IMG/VR virus record: IMGVR_UViG_3300042390_000894
Coordinates: 1-20,877 of that record
DNA: 20,877 bases
Strand: one strand, 5' to 3'
From: a virus
Shown: positions 8,338 to 15,321 of the stretch, in pieces
Numbering within the stretch: the stretch's first letter is position 1
How the letters are laid out: every line of letters begins with the position of its first letter
Notes under the pieces: generated by a model
What the model saw: only the letters and a program-made list of their open reading frames with translations
Database searches by the model: none
What the model was told of the DNA's origin: nothing
Translations under genes and position numbers: made by a program

Positions 8338-8880
8338 ATGAATACTTCAGCAACAGGCGGATATATCTTGCCTGATGGTGGAGTTGTGCCAAATGATCAA
8401 GAGCTTGAAGATATTTTTCAGGATTTCATTCAGGGTGTGACGGGGTTATCAGGGCAAATGGTTCGTCCGCGGTTTCAAGAAAAACCTCCACCATTTCCTG
8501 CTGTTGGTGTGGACTGGGTAGCATTTGGAATCAGAACTCAGCGCCAAGATGATGGTCCTTACTTTGATCAGCGCGACGATGATGCATCTTCCATTCGACA
8601 TGAAACCCTTGAGCTGGCTTTGTCATTTTATGGCAACCATGGTCAGCGCTTTGCAAAACTCTTTATTGATGGCACAGCAATTCCACAAAATATTGATCAG
8701 TTAAAGCCACACAAAATCAAGTTTATTGGTGTTGGTGATGTTCTTACAGCTCCTGATTTACTCAATGAACAGTACGTTCATCGCTTTGATGTCACCGCAA
8801 CATTTAGACGAAAGACTGAGCGTACATATGCAATTCAGTCTTTTTTAGGCTTACCTGAAATTAAAAATAATCGTAACTAG
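8338..8880 (+). CDS. Neck / tail terminator protein, gp12-like
   Basis: This 180-residue protein caps the tail tube and joins it to the neck. The segment GLSGQMVRPRFQEKPPPFPA followed by GVDWVAFGI (about residues 37-65) is typical of phage neck or tail terminator proteins, as is the later ELALSFYGNHGQRFA. The ATG at 8338 has AGGATAG just upstream and gives a clean N-terminus; a TTG 10 codons earlier overlaps the previous gene. It stands directly before the sheath gene, the usual place for a terminator. Confidence is moderate because no catalytic residue can be checked. Confidence 0.68.
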   Translation: MNTSATGGYILPDGGVVPNDQELEDIFQDFIQGVTGLSGQMVRPRFQEKPPPFPAVGVDWVAFGIRTQRQDDGPYFDQRDDDASSIRHETLELALSFYGNHGQRFAKLFIDGTAIPQNIDQLKPHKIKFIGVGDVLTAPDLLNEQYVHRFDVTATFRRKTERTYAIQSFLGLPEIKNNRN

Positions 8881-8888
8881 GAGTCGAA

Positions 8889-10010
8889 ATGACCTTACCT
8901 ACTTCAAACGTCGTCAATGTCAGTATTAGTCTGGCTGCATTGGCGGCAGGACCTCGTTCATTCGGCTCGCTACTTATTCTGGGCACAACAACGGGTGTTA
9001 TAGATGTTGTTGAGCGTATGCGTGAATACTCAACTATTGCAGAGGTAGCAGAAGACTATGGTGTAGATGATCCAGAGTATGCAGCAGCTAAAGCTTATTT
9101 CGGTCAAGCACCCAAGCCGCGTACTTTGTATATTGGTTTTTGGGACAAGGCTGGATCAACACCAGAAACAGCTGAAGATGTTACCGCTGAGTGCTTAGAA
9201 TCTCTTAAATGGTATGGGTTGGTTTTTGCTAATGATTTAACTGATGCCGAAGCAGATTCAGTAGCATCCTTAATTGAAGCCGCTTCACCAGTACGCCGTT
9301 TTGGTCACACCACGCAAGATGAAAATGCATTGGTGGGCACAAGTATTACTGATGTTGCTTACAAGCTTTCAAACAAGAAATACAGTCGAACTTTCACGAT
9401 TTTCTCTAGTGATAACCCGCACGCTGCTGCCTCGGTATTTGGTCGTGCATTTAGTGTCAACTTTATGGGCACTAATACCACCATCACACTTAAATTTAAG
9501 CAGTTACCCGGCATCGCAGCAGAAGACCTTAAAACCCGTGAAGCCAAAGCATTAGCAGCAAAAAAATGTAATGTATTTGCTGGCTATGACAATGACACAG
9601 CCATTCTTCAAGAAGGTGTGATGTGTGACGGATCATTCTTTGATGAAGGTCATGGTCTTGATTGGTTTCAAAATCATTTAGAAACGGCTCTGTGGAATTT
9701 GTACTACACATCAACAACCAAGATCCCTCAAACACCGGGCGGTGTGAATCGTCAGTGTGGCGTTCTTGAGCGTGCATGTGAGCAAGCTGTAAAAAATGGT
9801 TTGCTTGGCGAAGGCCAATGGAATGGTGATAGCTTCGGTGCATTAGAAACTGGTGATTACCTACCAAAGGCTTTCTATGTCTATGCCAATAGCTTAAATG
9901 ATCAAGCCCAGTCTGAGCGTGAAGCACGTAAAGCACCAGTATTTCAGATCGCAACAAAACTTGCGGGTGCCACCCATTTTGCTGACGTGATCGTTTCAGT
10001 TAATCGTTAA
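8889..10010 (+). CDS. Contractile tail sheath protein, DUF3383-like
   Basis: This 373-residue protein polymerises around the tail tube and contracts on infection; its presence marks the phage as a myovirus. The N-terminus (VNVSISLAALAAGPRSFGSLLILG) and the middle (YAAAKAYFGQAPKPRTLYIG, FGRAFSVNFMGTNTTITLKF) match DUF3383 sheath-like proteins. The C-terminal half (CDGSFFDEGHGLDWFQNHL, QVIVS-like strand at the end) is also typical. AGGAG lies 5 nt before the ATG. In related phages the tube gene follows at once, but here an HNH gene separates the two. Confidence 0.87.
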   Translation: MTLPTSNVVNVSISLAALAAGPRSFGSLLILGTTTGVIDVVERMREYSTIAEVAEDYGVDDPEYAAAKAYFGQAPKPRTLYIGFWDKAGSTPETAEDVTAECLESLKWYGLVFANDLTDAEADSVASLIEAASPVRRFGHTTQDENALVGTSITDVAYKLSNKKYSRTFTIFSSDNPHAAASVFGRAFSVNFMGTNTTITLKFKQLPGIAAEDLKTREAKALAAKKCNVFAGYDNDTAILQEGVMCDGSFFDEGHGLDWFQNHLETALWNLYYTSTTKIPQTPGGVNRQCGVLERACEQAVKNGLLGEGQWNGDSFGALETGDYLPKAFYVYANSLNDQAQSEREARKAPVFQIATKLAGATHFADVIVSVNR

Positions 10011-10019
10011 TTAATATCT

Positions 10020-10047
10020 TTGTATCGTACACATTTATAGATACAAT
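10020..10047 (+). promoter_or_regulatory. Possible promoter inside an inverted repeat, upstream of HNH gene
   Basis: TTGTATC (10020-10026) and GATACAA (10040-10046) form a 7-bp inverted repeat with a 13-nt spacer. The arms coincide with a possible -35 (TTGTAT, 3 of 6 consensus bases) and -10 (TACAAT, 5 of 6) 16 nt apart. The HNH start follows 28 nt later. This may give the endonuclease its own expression, possibly under dyad control. Confidence 0.35.
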
Positions 10048-10075
10048 GGCGGTATTCAAATAATTGAGTGCCGTT

Positions 10076-10717
10076 ATGAAACTATGTAAAAAATGTGGCG
10101 AGGTCAGGGAGTTAGCACAGTTTGTCAGAAACAAAAATAAGTCTGATGGTCTTCATACTGTTTGTAAGCCCTGCACCAAAATATACAAAGCTAAATATTA
10201 CGAGGACAACAAGACTGAAATTCTTCAGGAATTTCGTGAGCGGTATCAGGACAACCCTGAGAAATACCGAGAAGCAGAAAATAAACGCAGACAATCCAAC
10301 CCAGAGGCCTACAACCAAAAGGCTTTAACCTATCAAAAGCAGAACAAGGAAAAGGTGAATAAGCGGCATAGAGAGTGGGAAGGATCTCAGCGCAAAGAAA
10401 ACACTCAATTCAAAATGAGAGCATTTGTAAGACAAAACCTCAACAATGCCCTTAAGAGAAATAGCGTGAATTGTATTGCGGCCAATCACTTGGGTTGCTC
10501 GATAGCTTTCTATAAAGATTATTTATCTAAAAAGTTCAAAGATGGAATGAGCTGGGAAAATAGGGGTTGTCTTTGGTCTGTAGATCATATTGTCCCGCTG
10601 TCAGCCTTTGACTTAACCGATACTGATCAGCTTGCAAAAGCTTGTCATTACACTAATACGCAGCCTCTTTATATTGTTGAAAATAACAAAAAAGGAGGTG
10701 CAAACAGAGGAACTTAA
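10076..10717 (+). CDS. Free-standing HNH endonuclease (homing type)
   Basis: This is a 213-residue HNH nuclease with an N-terminal zinc-finger-like C4-C7...C30-C33 (KLCKKCGEV, HTVCKPC), a long Lys/Glu/Arg-rich helical linker, and a C-terminal HNH core. The core includes the lead-in HLGCSIAFYKDYL, GMSWENRG, DHIVPL at residues 170-175 (H171 as general base), and N194 and N203/K205 in NTQPLYIVENNKK. Such genes cut DNA at a target site and copy themselves into phages that lack them; they have no structural role. It lies between sheath and tube genes that are normally adjacent. I chose the ATG at 10076 (GAGTG 5 nt upstream); a TTG at 10064 is also possible. Its last codons carry the ribosome site of the tail tube gene, so insertion did not disrupt the downstream gene. 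Confidence 0.85.
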   Translation: MKLCKKCGEVRELAQFVRNKNKSDGLHTVCKPCTKIYKAKYYEDNKTEILQEFRERYQDNPEKYREAENKRRQSNPEAYNQKALTYQKQNKEKVNKRHREWEGSQRKENTQFKMRAFVRQNLNNALKRNSVNCIAANHLGCSIAFYKDYLSKKFKDGMSWENRGCLWSVDHIVPLSAFDLTDTDQLAKACHYTNTQPLYIVENNKKGGANRGT

Positions 10718-10718
10718 A

Positions 10719-11165
10719 ATGTCTGGAACTTATTCCTTTATGGACACCCAGTGCTCTTTAACGAGTGACGACGGTGTAATTGATTTGGGTTATGGTGCAG
10801 CTGTCGCAGATGAAGGAATTACCTTTGCAATGGCAGGTGATAAAAATACCATGACCATGGGTGCAGATGGTGAGGGCATGCATTCACTTCATGCAGATAA
10901 CTCTGGTCAAGTGACAATCCGCCTTTTAAAAACTTCACCAACTAATGCCAAGTTGATGAATATCTACATTACCCAAAAAGCATCAACACGAAAATGGGGC
11001 AAAAATACGATCACACTTAACCATAGCGGTTCAGGTGATAACCATACTGCCTCAAAATGTGCATTTAAAAAAGCGCCTGACTATACGAATGCTAAAGATG
11101 GCTCAACCGTTGAATGGGTATTTGACTCAATCAAAGTTGATATGAAACTTGGTACATACGAGTAA
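10719..11165 (+). CDS. Tail tube protein, DUF3277-like
   Basis: This 148-residue protein forms the inner tube of the contractile tail. The phrase VIDLGYGAAVADEGITFAMAG, followed by DKNTMTMGADGEGMHSLHADN, then VTIRLLKTSP, is characteristic of DUF3277 tail tube proteins. The start is the ATG at 10719, 1 nt after the HNH stop; upstream in-frame codons belong to the HNH gene in another frame. Two purine-rich sites precede it, AGGAGGTG about 20 nt and GAGGAA about 10 nt away, both inside the HNH coding region. Position before the chaperone and tape measure genes agrees. Confidence 0.86.
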   Translation: MSGTYSFMDTQCSLTSDDGVIDLGYGAAVADEGITFAMAGDKNTMTMGADGEGMHSLHADNSGQVTIRLLKTSPTNAKLMNIYITQKASTRKWGKNTITLNHSGSGDNHTASKCAFKKAPDYTNAKDGSTVEWVFDSIKVDMKLGTYE

Positions 11166-11170
11166 TTGAT

Positions 11171-11638
11171 ATGCAGATCACCATTAGCAATAAAAATTAT
11201 ACGATCGGGCGCTTAAATGCGCTCGATCAACTTCATGTGTCCCGAAAAATTGCCCCAATTGTCCCAAGCCTAATTCCAATCATTAGCGAGGTTGCTAAAG
11301 GTGGTCTTTCCAAGGTGATCGAATCTATGGAGGCTGGGGATGATATTGAGCTGGAAAATATTGATTTAACTGAACTCGATGGCCTATCAACAGCATTGGC
11401 ACCACTCATGGATGTTATTGCGGGCATGTCTGAAGGTGATACCAATCTGGTGATTCACAAATGTCTGTCTGTGGTGAACCGCGATGGTGCCGTGTTGTGC
11501 CGTGGTGAATCCATCATGTTTGATGACTTGGATATGATGCAGATCCTTCCCTTAGTTGTTGCTGTCATTCGAAAGAATCTGGGAAATTTTATTCAAGATC
11601 TTCTTATGAAGGCATTGAGCATGAAGAAGGTCGAATAA
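11171..11638 (+). CDS. Tail assembly chaperone, first reading frame (gpG-like)
   Basis: This is a 155-residue protein that should bind the tape measure protein and recruit tube subunits during tail assembly. It is recognised mainly by position (between tube and tape measure), its length close to lambda gpG, its helical, acidic composition (DIELENIDLTELDGL, MFDDLDMMQILPL), and a slippery site near its end. The zero-frame product ends in MKKVE. A fraction of ribosomes probably shifts to the -1 frame at 11581-11590 to make a longer form of about 219 residues. The ATG at 11171 lies 5 nt after the tube stop. Confidence 0.75.
   Translation: MQITISNKNYTIGRLNALDQLHVSRKIAPIVPSLIPIISEVAKGGLSKVIESMEAGDDIELENIDLTELDGLSTALAPLMDVIAGMSEGDTNLVIHKCLSVVNRDGAVLCRGESIMFDDLDMMQILPLVVAVIRKNLGNFIQDLLMKALSMKKVE
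11581..11590 (+). promoter_or_regulatory. Programmed -1 frameshift site, two overlapping slippery heptamers
   Basis: Read in the zero frame, the bases are G GGA AAT TTT. This contains two X-XXY-YYZ heptamers, GGGAAAT (11581-11587) and AAATTTT (11584-11590). The first differs only in its last base from the lambda G/T site GGGAAAG. The -1 frame is open from 11527 through 11826. Confidence 0.7.
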
Positions 11639-11829
11639 ATTTTAAGTGCTTGCCGAATCAGGAAGACTGGTTATTAAGGCCAGTCATTAAGGGTATGTGC
11701 AAGTATGAATCTATAATTGATGGAACTCTTGATTTAGCTGATATTGCTTTGATGAATGATGCTCTCGATGTTGTTGCTGACAATGAGTATCTGATTGAAG
11801 AAGCTAGGGAAAGAGAAAGTAAAAACTAA
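11587..11829 (+). CDS. Tail assembly chaperone, frameshift extension (gpT-like, DUF6889-like)
   Basis: This 80-codon extension is read in the -1 frame relative to the gene before it. It runs through LPNQEDWLLRPVIKGM and YESIIDGTLDLADIALMNDALDV, a conserved pattern I associate with the small DUF6889-type proteins found between tail tube and tape measure genes. No good start codon precedes the conserved part: an ATG at 11695 would delete LPNQEDWLLRPV and has no strong ribosome site, and a TTG at 11650 is unsupported. Expression by ribosomal frameshift from the upstream gene is the simplest reading and gives a lambda GT-like fusion. A terminator-like hairpin follows at once. Confidence 0.72.
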   Translation, partial: FYSRSSYEGIEHEEGRINFKCLPNQEDWLLRPVIKGMCKYESIIDGTLDLADIALMNDALDVVADNEYLIEEARERESKN

Positions 11830-11830
11830 G

Positions 11831-11857
11831 AAGCCTCCATTTTTGTGAGGCTTTTTT
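11831..11857 (+). terminator. Rho-independent terminator-like hairpin
   Basis: The stem AAGCCTC (11831-11837) / GAGGCTT (11847-11853) with a 9-nt T-rich loop is followed by T up to 11857. It directly follows the chaperone extension stop. The tape measure ATG is 24 nt further on, with AGAGGGTG as ribosome site. Confidence 0.75.
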
Positions 11858-11881
11858 ATGCCAATCAGAGGGTGATTTTTC

Positions 11882-14101
11882 ATGGCTCAAGCAGGTGTGA
11901 TTCGTGACTTCATGGTCGCATTAGGATTTAAAACTGATAATTCAGGTTTAGGCAAAATGCAAGATGCCATGAAGGGAGTAGAGCTTAAGGCTCAAGCATT
12001 GAATGGTGCATTAATGGCTTTAGCGACAGCAGCTGTTATAGCTGTTCGTCAAACAGCCAGTGAACTGGATAAGCTTTATTTTTCATCTCAGCGTATTGGT
12101 GCTAGCGTTACCAATATTAATGCCTACGGTAATGCTATTGCTCAAATGGGCGGTAGTGCGGAAGGTGCTATAGGTTCGCTTGAATCCTTAGCTGAAAAGA
12201 TGCGTAATTCTCCCGGCTATGAGGGAATGATCAATAGCCTCGGTGTACAAACCAAAGATGCGAATGGCGCAATGCGTGACCGTGTTGAAGTCATGAAGGA
12301 TCTAAGTGGTGTCTTGTCTAAGATGCCTGCGCACCAAGCCAATGCTTATGCCAATTCACTTGGTATTGATCAGAACACTTTGCTTGCAATGCGTGACGGC
12401 AAGTTTGTATCTAACATGGATAAATACCAGAAGATACAAAAAGAATTAGGTATGAATGACGACCTTGCTAAATCAGGCAATCAGTTTATGTCTGAATACC
12501 GTGATTTAACCATGATGACAAAGACTGGTTTTCAGGTCATTGTGATGCAGGCAGGTAAGGCTTTAATCCCAATTCTTAAGCTACTTAACACTTTAATCAT
12601 GGCGGGTATCTCTGCATTTAGTCAGTTGAACCCACAGATTAAAGAAGGCTTAGGGGTTGTATTGCGTTTTGGTATGGCTGCCCTTGTACTGGGTGCATTC
12701 ATTAAAACATTTGGGATGATTTTTAAGTTCATACCAATGTTGAAAGGATTTATCGGGCTACTTAAGTTATTTAGACTTGCTTTCCTTGCGTCACCGATTG
12801 GCATCATTCTGGCTTTAGCATCAGCCTTATATTTGCTATATGACGACTACAAAACATGGAAAGAAGGCGGTAAGTCGCTCTTTGACTGGTCTAAGTGGAC
12901 CAATGGTATCGATAAGATCATCGGGAAGATTAAAGACTTCTTGGCTATGTTGGATAAGATTAAAGACAAGGTAATTAACTTTGTTCAAAAGATCATCTCT
13001 GATCCCATTGCCGCCGTTCAAGATGTTGTTGAAGTTGCTAAGGATGCTGCTAAAAATGCGATAGATGAAGTCACAAAACCAACTACTGAGCCTACAAATG
13101 ATACGGTTAAAGCCGTGAATCAGGTCAGTAAGACCATTGTAGATAGCGTTAAAGAAACTACCAAGAAAGCTGTAGAGGTTGCAGTGGGTGTGGCTAAGGC
13201 TGTGCAGGGTGAGGTTAAGGGGGCGGTGGTTCAGTCAACCTCTGAAATACATACCGAGCTAGGTCGGGTGTCAGCTAAATATGAAGGGAAGATAGGAAGT
13301 GCAAACAAAGATATAGATCAAAATGGAAATCCAGCAGGTTGGGCTTATGGTAAATTCCAGTTTAATAGTGCAAAAGGTGGGCTTGATAAATTTATGTCAG
13401 ATAATCCCGAGATAAAAAAACACTTCAAAGGATTAACACCCGGAACCAATGCATTCAATAAAAAATGGAAAGAGTTAGCAAGGCTTGATCCCGTAAATTT
13501 CGAGAAAGCACAGAACAAAAGTGCCGCCAATTTATGGTATGCACCTGCTAAAAAGGCTTATGCAAAAGCAGGATTTGATCTTAAAAGCCGAGGTGTTCAA
13601 GAGGCTGTATTTAGTAGTTCAATTCAACATGGTGGGGTTGTTAGAAAATTACTCCCATTAATTCAAAAAATGGCAGAGAAGGATATTAAAGATCTAACAA
13701 CTCAGGAACAGATTAAATTGATCTATAAAGCAAGAACTAAATATCATGCAAACGGGAAGAAGCGATATGATAGTGAAGTAAGGGATGCTTTAAAGTTAAG
13801 CAATAGTCGAGATGGTAAAATCCCCACACCTCAAAATAGTAAGGATTTGGCTAATTTCGCTCAAGGTGCTGATATGCCACACATTCAGTCTTATGCACCA
13901 CCAAGTGGAAACCCACACAGAGGGCAGGTTAATAGCTCCAACATGTCTGCTTCAAATGTTACGATTCACCAGTCATTTAAAACTGATATGACGATTAATG
14001 GCGCTAGAGAACCAATTGAGTCAGCGAATGCGGTAAAACGCCATCAAGAAAATCAGTTAGCGTTTATGGCGAGAGGCGCAATGAATCCGCTTGCGGGTTA
14101 A
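11882..14101 (+). CDS. Tape measure protein with internal lysozyme-like domain
   Basis: This is the longest gene (739 residues). The product fixes tail length and leaves with the DNA during infection. Residues 1-240 are Ala/Gly-rich helices of the usual tape measure type (FMVALGFKTDNSGLGKMQ). Residues about 260-325 are strongly hydrophobic (ALVLGAFIKTFGMIF, ASPIGIILALASALYLL), probably for inner-membrane passage, followed by a coiled, Lys/Val-rich part to about 440. Residues about 455-640 look like a peptidoglycan-degrading domain: SAKYEGKIGS with candidate catalytic E468, GWAYGKFQFN, GVQEAVFSSSIQHGG, and LTTQEQIKLIYKARTKYH. Similar modules occur in tail-tip and VgrG-linked lysozymes. The last 100 residues are polar. 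Its stop shares the palindrome TTAA with the stop of the reverse-strand gene that follows. Confidence 0.85.
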   Translation: MAQAGVIRDFMVALGFKTDNSGLGKMQDAMKGVELKAQALNGALMALATAAVIAVRQTASELDKLYFSSQRIGASVTNINAYGNAIAQMGGSAEGAIGSLESLAEKMRNSPGYEGMINSLGVQTKDANGAMRDRVEVMKDLSGVLSKMPAHQANAYANSLGIDQNTLLAMRDGKFVSNMDKYQKIQKELGMNDDLAKSGNQFMSEYRDLTMMTKTGFQVIVMQAGKALIPILKLLNTLIMAGISAFSQLNPQIKEGLGVVLRFGMAALVLGAFIKTFGMIFKFIPMLKGFIGLLKLFRLAFLASPIGIILALASALYLLYDDYKTWKEGGKSLFDWSKWTNGIDKIIGKIKDFLAMLDKIKDKVINFVQKIISDPIAAVQDVVEVAKDAAKNAIDEVTKPTTEPTNDTVKAVNQVSKTIVDSVKETTKKAVEVAVGVAKAVQGEVKGAVVQSTSEIHTELGRVSAKYEGKIGSANKDIDQNGNPAGWAYGKFQFNSAKGGLDKFMSDNPEIKKHFKGLTPGTNAFNKKWKELARLDPVNFEKAQNKSAANLWYAPAKKAYAKAGFDLKSRGVQEAVFSSSIQHGGVVRKLLPLIQKMAEKDIKDLTTQEQIKLIYKARTKYHANGKKRYDSEVRDALKLSNSRDGKIPTPQNSKDLANFAQGADMPHIQSYAPPSGNPHRGQVNSSNMSASNVTIHQSFKTDMTINGAREPIESANAVKRHQENQLAFMARGAMNPLAG

Positions 14102-14451
14102 TAGCTCAATCTCTCATGCAACTCTTTTTCACGCGAAGTGGATTTGTTTATTAGGCATGAGAGTTGGTTAGAGGTGAATCCTGTTCTATCATCTACTCTA
14201 CTGGCATCATAGAAGCAATCAGCCTCTTTATATTGCACCCAGAGGCGTTGAGCTTTTATGAGTTGCTGCTTTGTTTCGGGAGGGGTTGTTTTTAGGTTTT
14301 CTTGATAAGTAGCCAGTAATCGTTTGTCTGCAGCATCAAGTTTACTTTGTAGGCATTCTCTTTTATCTGTAGCTGAATCTATATCAAGGCAATCCGCCCA
14401 AGCCCCTACACTTAAAATCGATGCAATTACGAGAAGTAGTAGTTTTTTCAT
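14098..14451 (-). CDS. Secreted LprI-family lysozyme-inhibitor-like protein
   Basis: This is the only reverse-strand gene I accept. It encodes 117 residues with a clear signal peptide (MKKLLLLVIASILSVGAWA, cleavage likely after AWA at 19) and a mature part of about 98 residues with four cysteines (C21, C33, C79, C99), enough for two disulfides. The pattern TDKRECLQSKLDAADKRL, LIKAQRLWVQYKEADC and a C-terminal CL...TSREKELHERL fits the LprI/DUF1311 family, some members of which inhibit lysozyme. It sits in the opposite direction inside a late operon, as phage morons often do, and probably has its own promoter in 14452-14574. A periplasmic protein that blocks muralytic enzymes could act in lysogenic conversion or in exclusion of related phages; that role is inferred. 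Confidence 0.75.
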   Translation of the reverse strand: MKKLLLLVIASILSVGAWADCLDIDSATDKRECLQSKLDAADKRLLATYQENLKTTPPETKQQLIKAQRLWVQYKEADCFYDASRVDDRTGFTSNQLSCLINKSTSREKELHERLSY

Positions 14452-14493
14452 TCGTCTTTTGCTCTTAATGTGGTTTTAACTTTGCGCGTAAAA

Positions 14494-14515
14494 TTTACAC
14501 AAATTTATGTGTAAA
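14494..14515. promoter_or_regulatory. Perfect inverted repeat in divergent intergenic region, candidate operator
   Basis: TTTACACA (14494-14501) and TGTGTAAA (14508-14515) are exact inverted repeats with a 6-nt AT spacer. The dyad lies between the divergent LprI-like gene and the TPR-like gene. A weak + strand promoter, TTTACA (14494-14499) and CATAAA (14518-14523) 18 nt apart, overlaps it. The site could bind a dimeric regulator controlling one or both genes. Confidence 0.45.
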
Positions 14516-14574
14516 AGCATAAAAGTGATATCATGTACAGTGAACCATGTTTTTACTTGATTTGAGATATATCG

Positions 14575-15321
14575 ATGATAGCACCAATCCCTAAAACCAA
14601 AGCAGAAGAAATATTTGCAGAGCTTGCGAATACTATATCTAGCCAAGAGAAGATTTCGGATTTCAGGCTTTCTAAATATTTACAGGAAATTTCAAACCTA
14701 AGAAAAACAGGGGTTGACTTGGGTATGCTATGGATGTGCGAAGGCTATATTTATAGCCTCAAAAATCAACCCAAAGAAATGAAATCGGCTTTCAAAAATG
14801 CGATCCATTTTGGAATGCACGATAACATCTCAAGATACAATCAAGCAGCAAAATATTTAATATTTGGATATTTTGATGAGGCAGCAGAGGGGTTTGCGCT
14901 TTCATATGATGAGGATGCTCAGAGCAATCTCATTAGAATCGCAATGGCAACTTTTGATTTTGACAAAGTTGGAAGTTTGCTTGTGCATCAAAAATATAAA
15001 GATAAGCTCCTTCAAAGAAAGGAAGTTTTAATAAATCGCGGTTATGATGTGTATAAGATTAAGGAAATATTAGATATCCTTCACAACATAATTAGAAAAA
15101 AAAATATATGTTTTTCTATGGTTAGACAGGATTTTGGTATTCATGATGATGAGGGCTTATCATTTTATATTGAATTAGATGCTGATAATTTAGATATAAT
15201 TAAATTAATATTAAATGAATATGATGATATTACCAGTACAGAAGATTTGTTTGAAACAGCTTCAAAGTTAACAATAATTCTGCTCCCATTTACCTCAATT
15301 GAATATCAGATGGTTATATAA
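14575..15321 (+). CDS. TPR-like protein of unknown function, first gene of an accessory pair
   Basis: I do not recognise a named family for this 248-residue protein. Residues about 50-120 look like two TPR-type helical hairpins (LWMCEGYIYSLKNQPKEMKSAF; YNQAAKYLIFGYFDEAAEGFAL). The C-terminal part (about 185-240) reads as an alternating strand-helix domain: FYIELDADNLDIIKLIL, then SKLTIILLPF. No signal peptide or membrane segment is evident. The DNA is much more AT-rich than the flanking tail genes; for example, bases 15181-15240 contain only 11 G or C. The gene starts at ATG 14575 with a weak GAG site and its TAA is directly followed by the ATG of the HEPN-like gene. This suggests one transcript and coupled products, such as a toxin with its partner or a two-protein defence unit. 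Confidence 0.6.
   Translation: MIAPIPKTKAEEIFAELANTISSQEKISDFRLSKYLQEISNLRKTGVDLGMLWMCEGYIYSLKNQPKEMKSAFKNAIHFGMHDNISRYNQAAKYLIFGYFDEAAEGFALSYDEDAQSNLIRIAMATFDFDKVGSLLVHQKYKDKLLQRKEVLINRGYDVYKIKEILDILHNIIRKKNICFSMVRQDFGIHDDEGLSFYIELDADNLDIIKLILNEYDDITSTEDLFETASKLTIILLPFTSIEYQMVI

Noticed and set aside
9529-9957. Reverse-strand 142-codon frame
   Set aside because: Lies wholly within the sheath gene, His/Leu-rich as expected from the reverse complement of its codons, with no start signal.
10122-10328. Second + strand frame of 68 codons inside the HNH gene
   Set aside because: Fully contained in the HNH frame, low-complexity Lys/Thr/Asn product and no own start signal.
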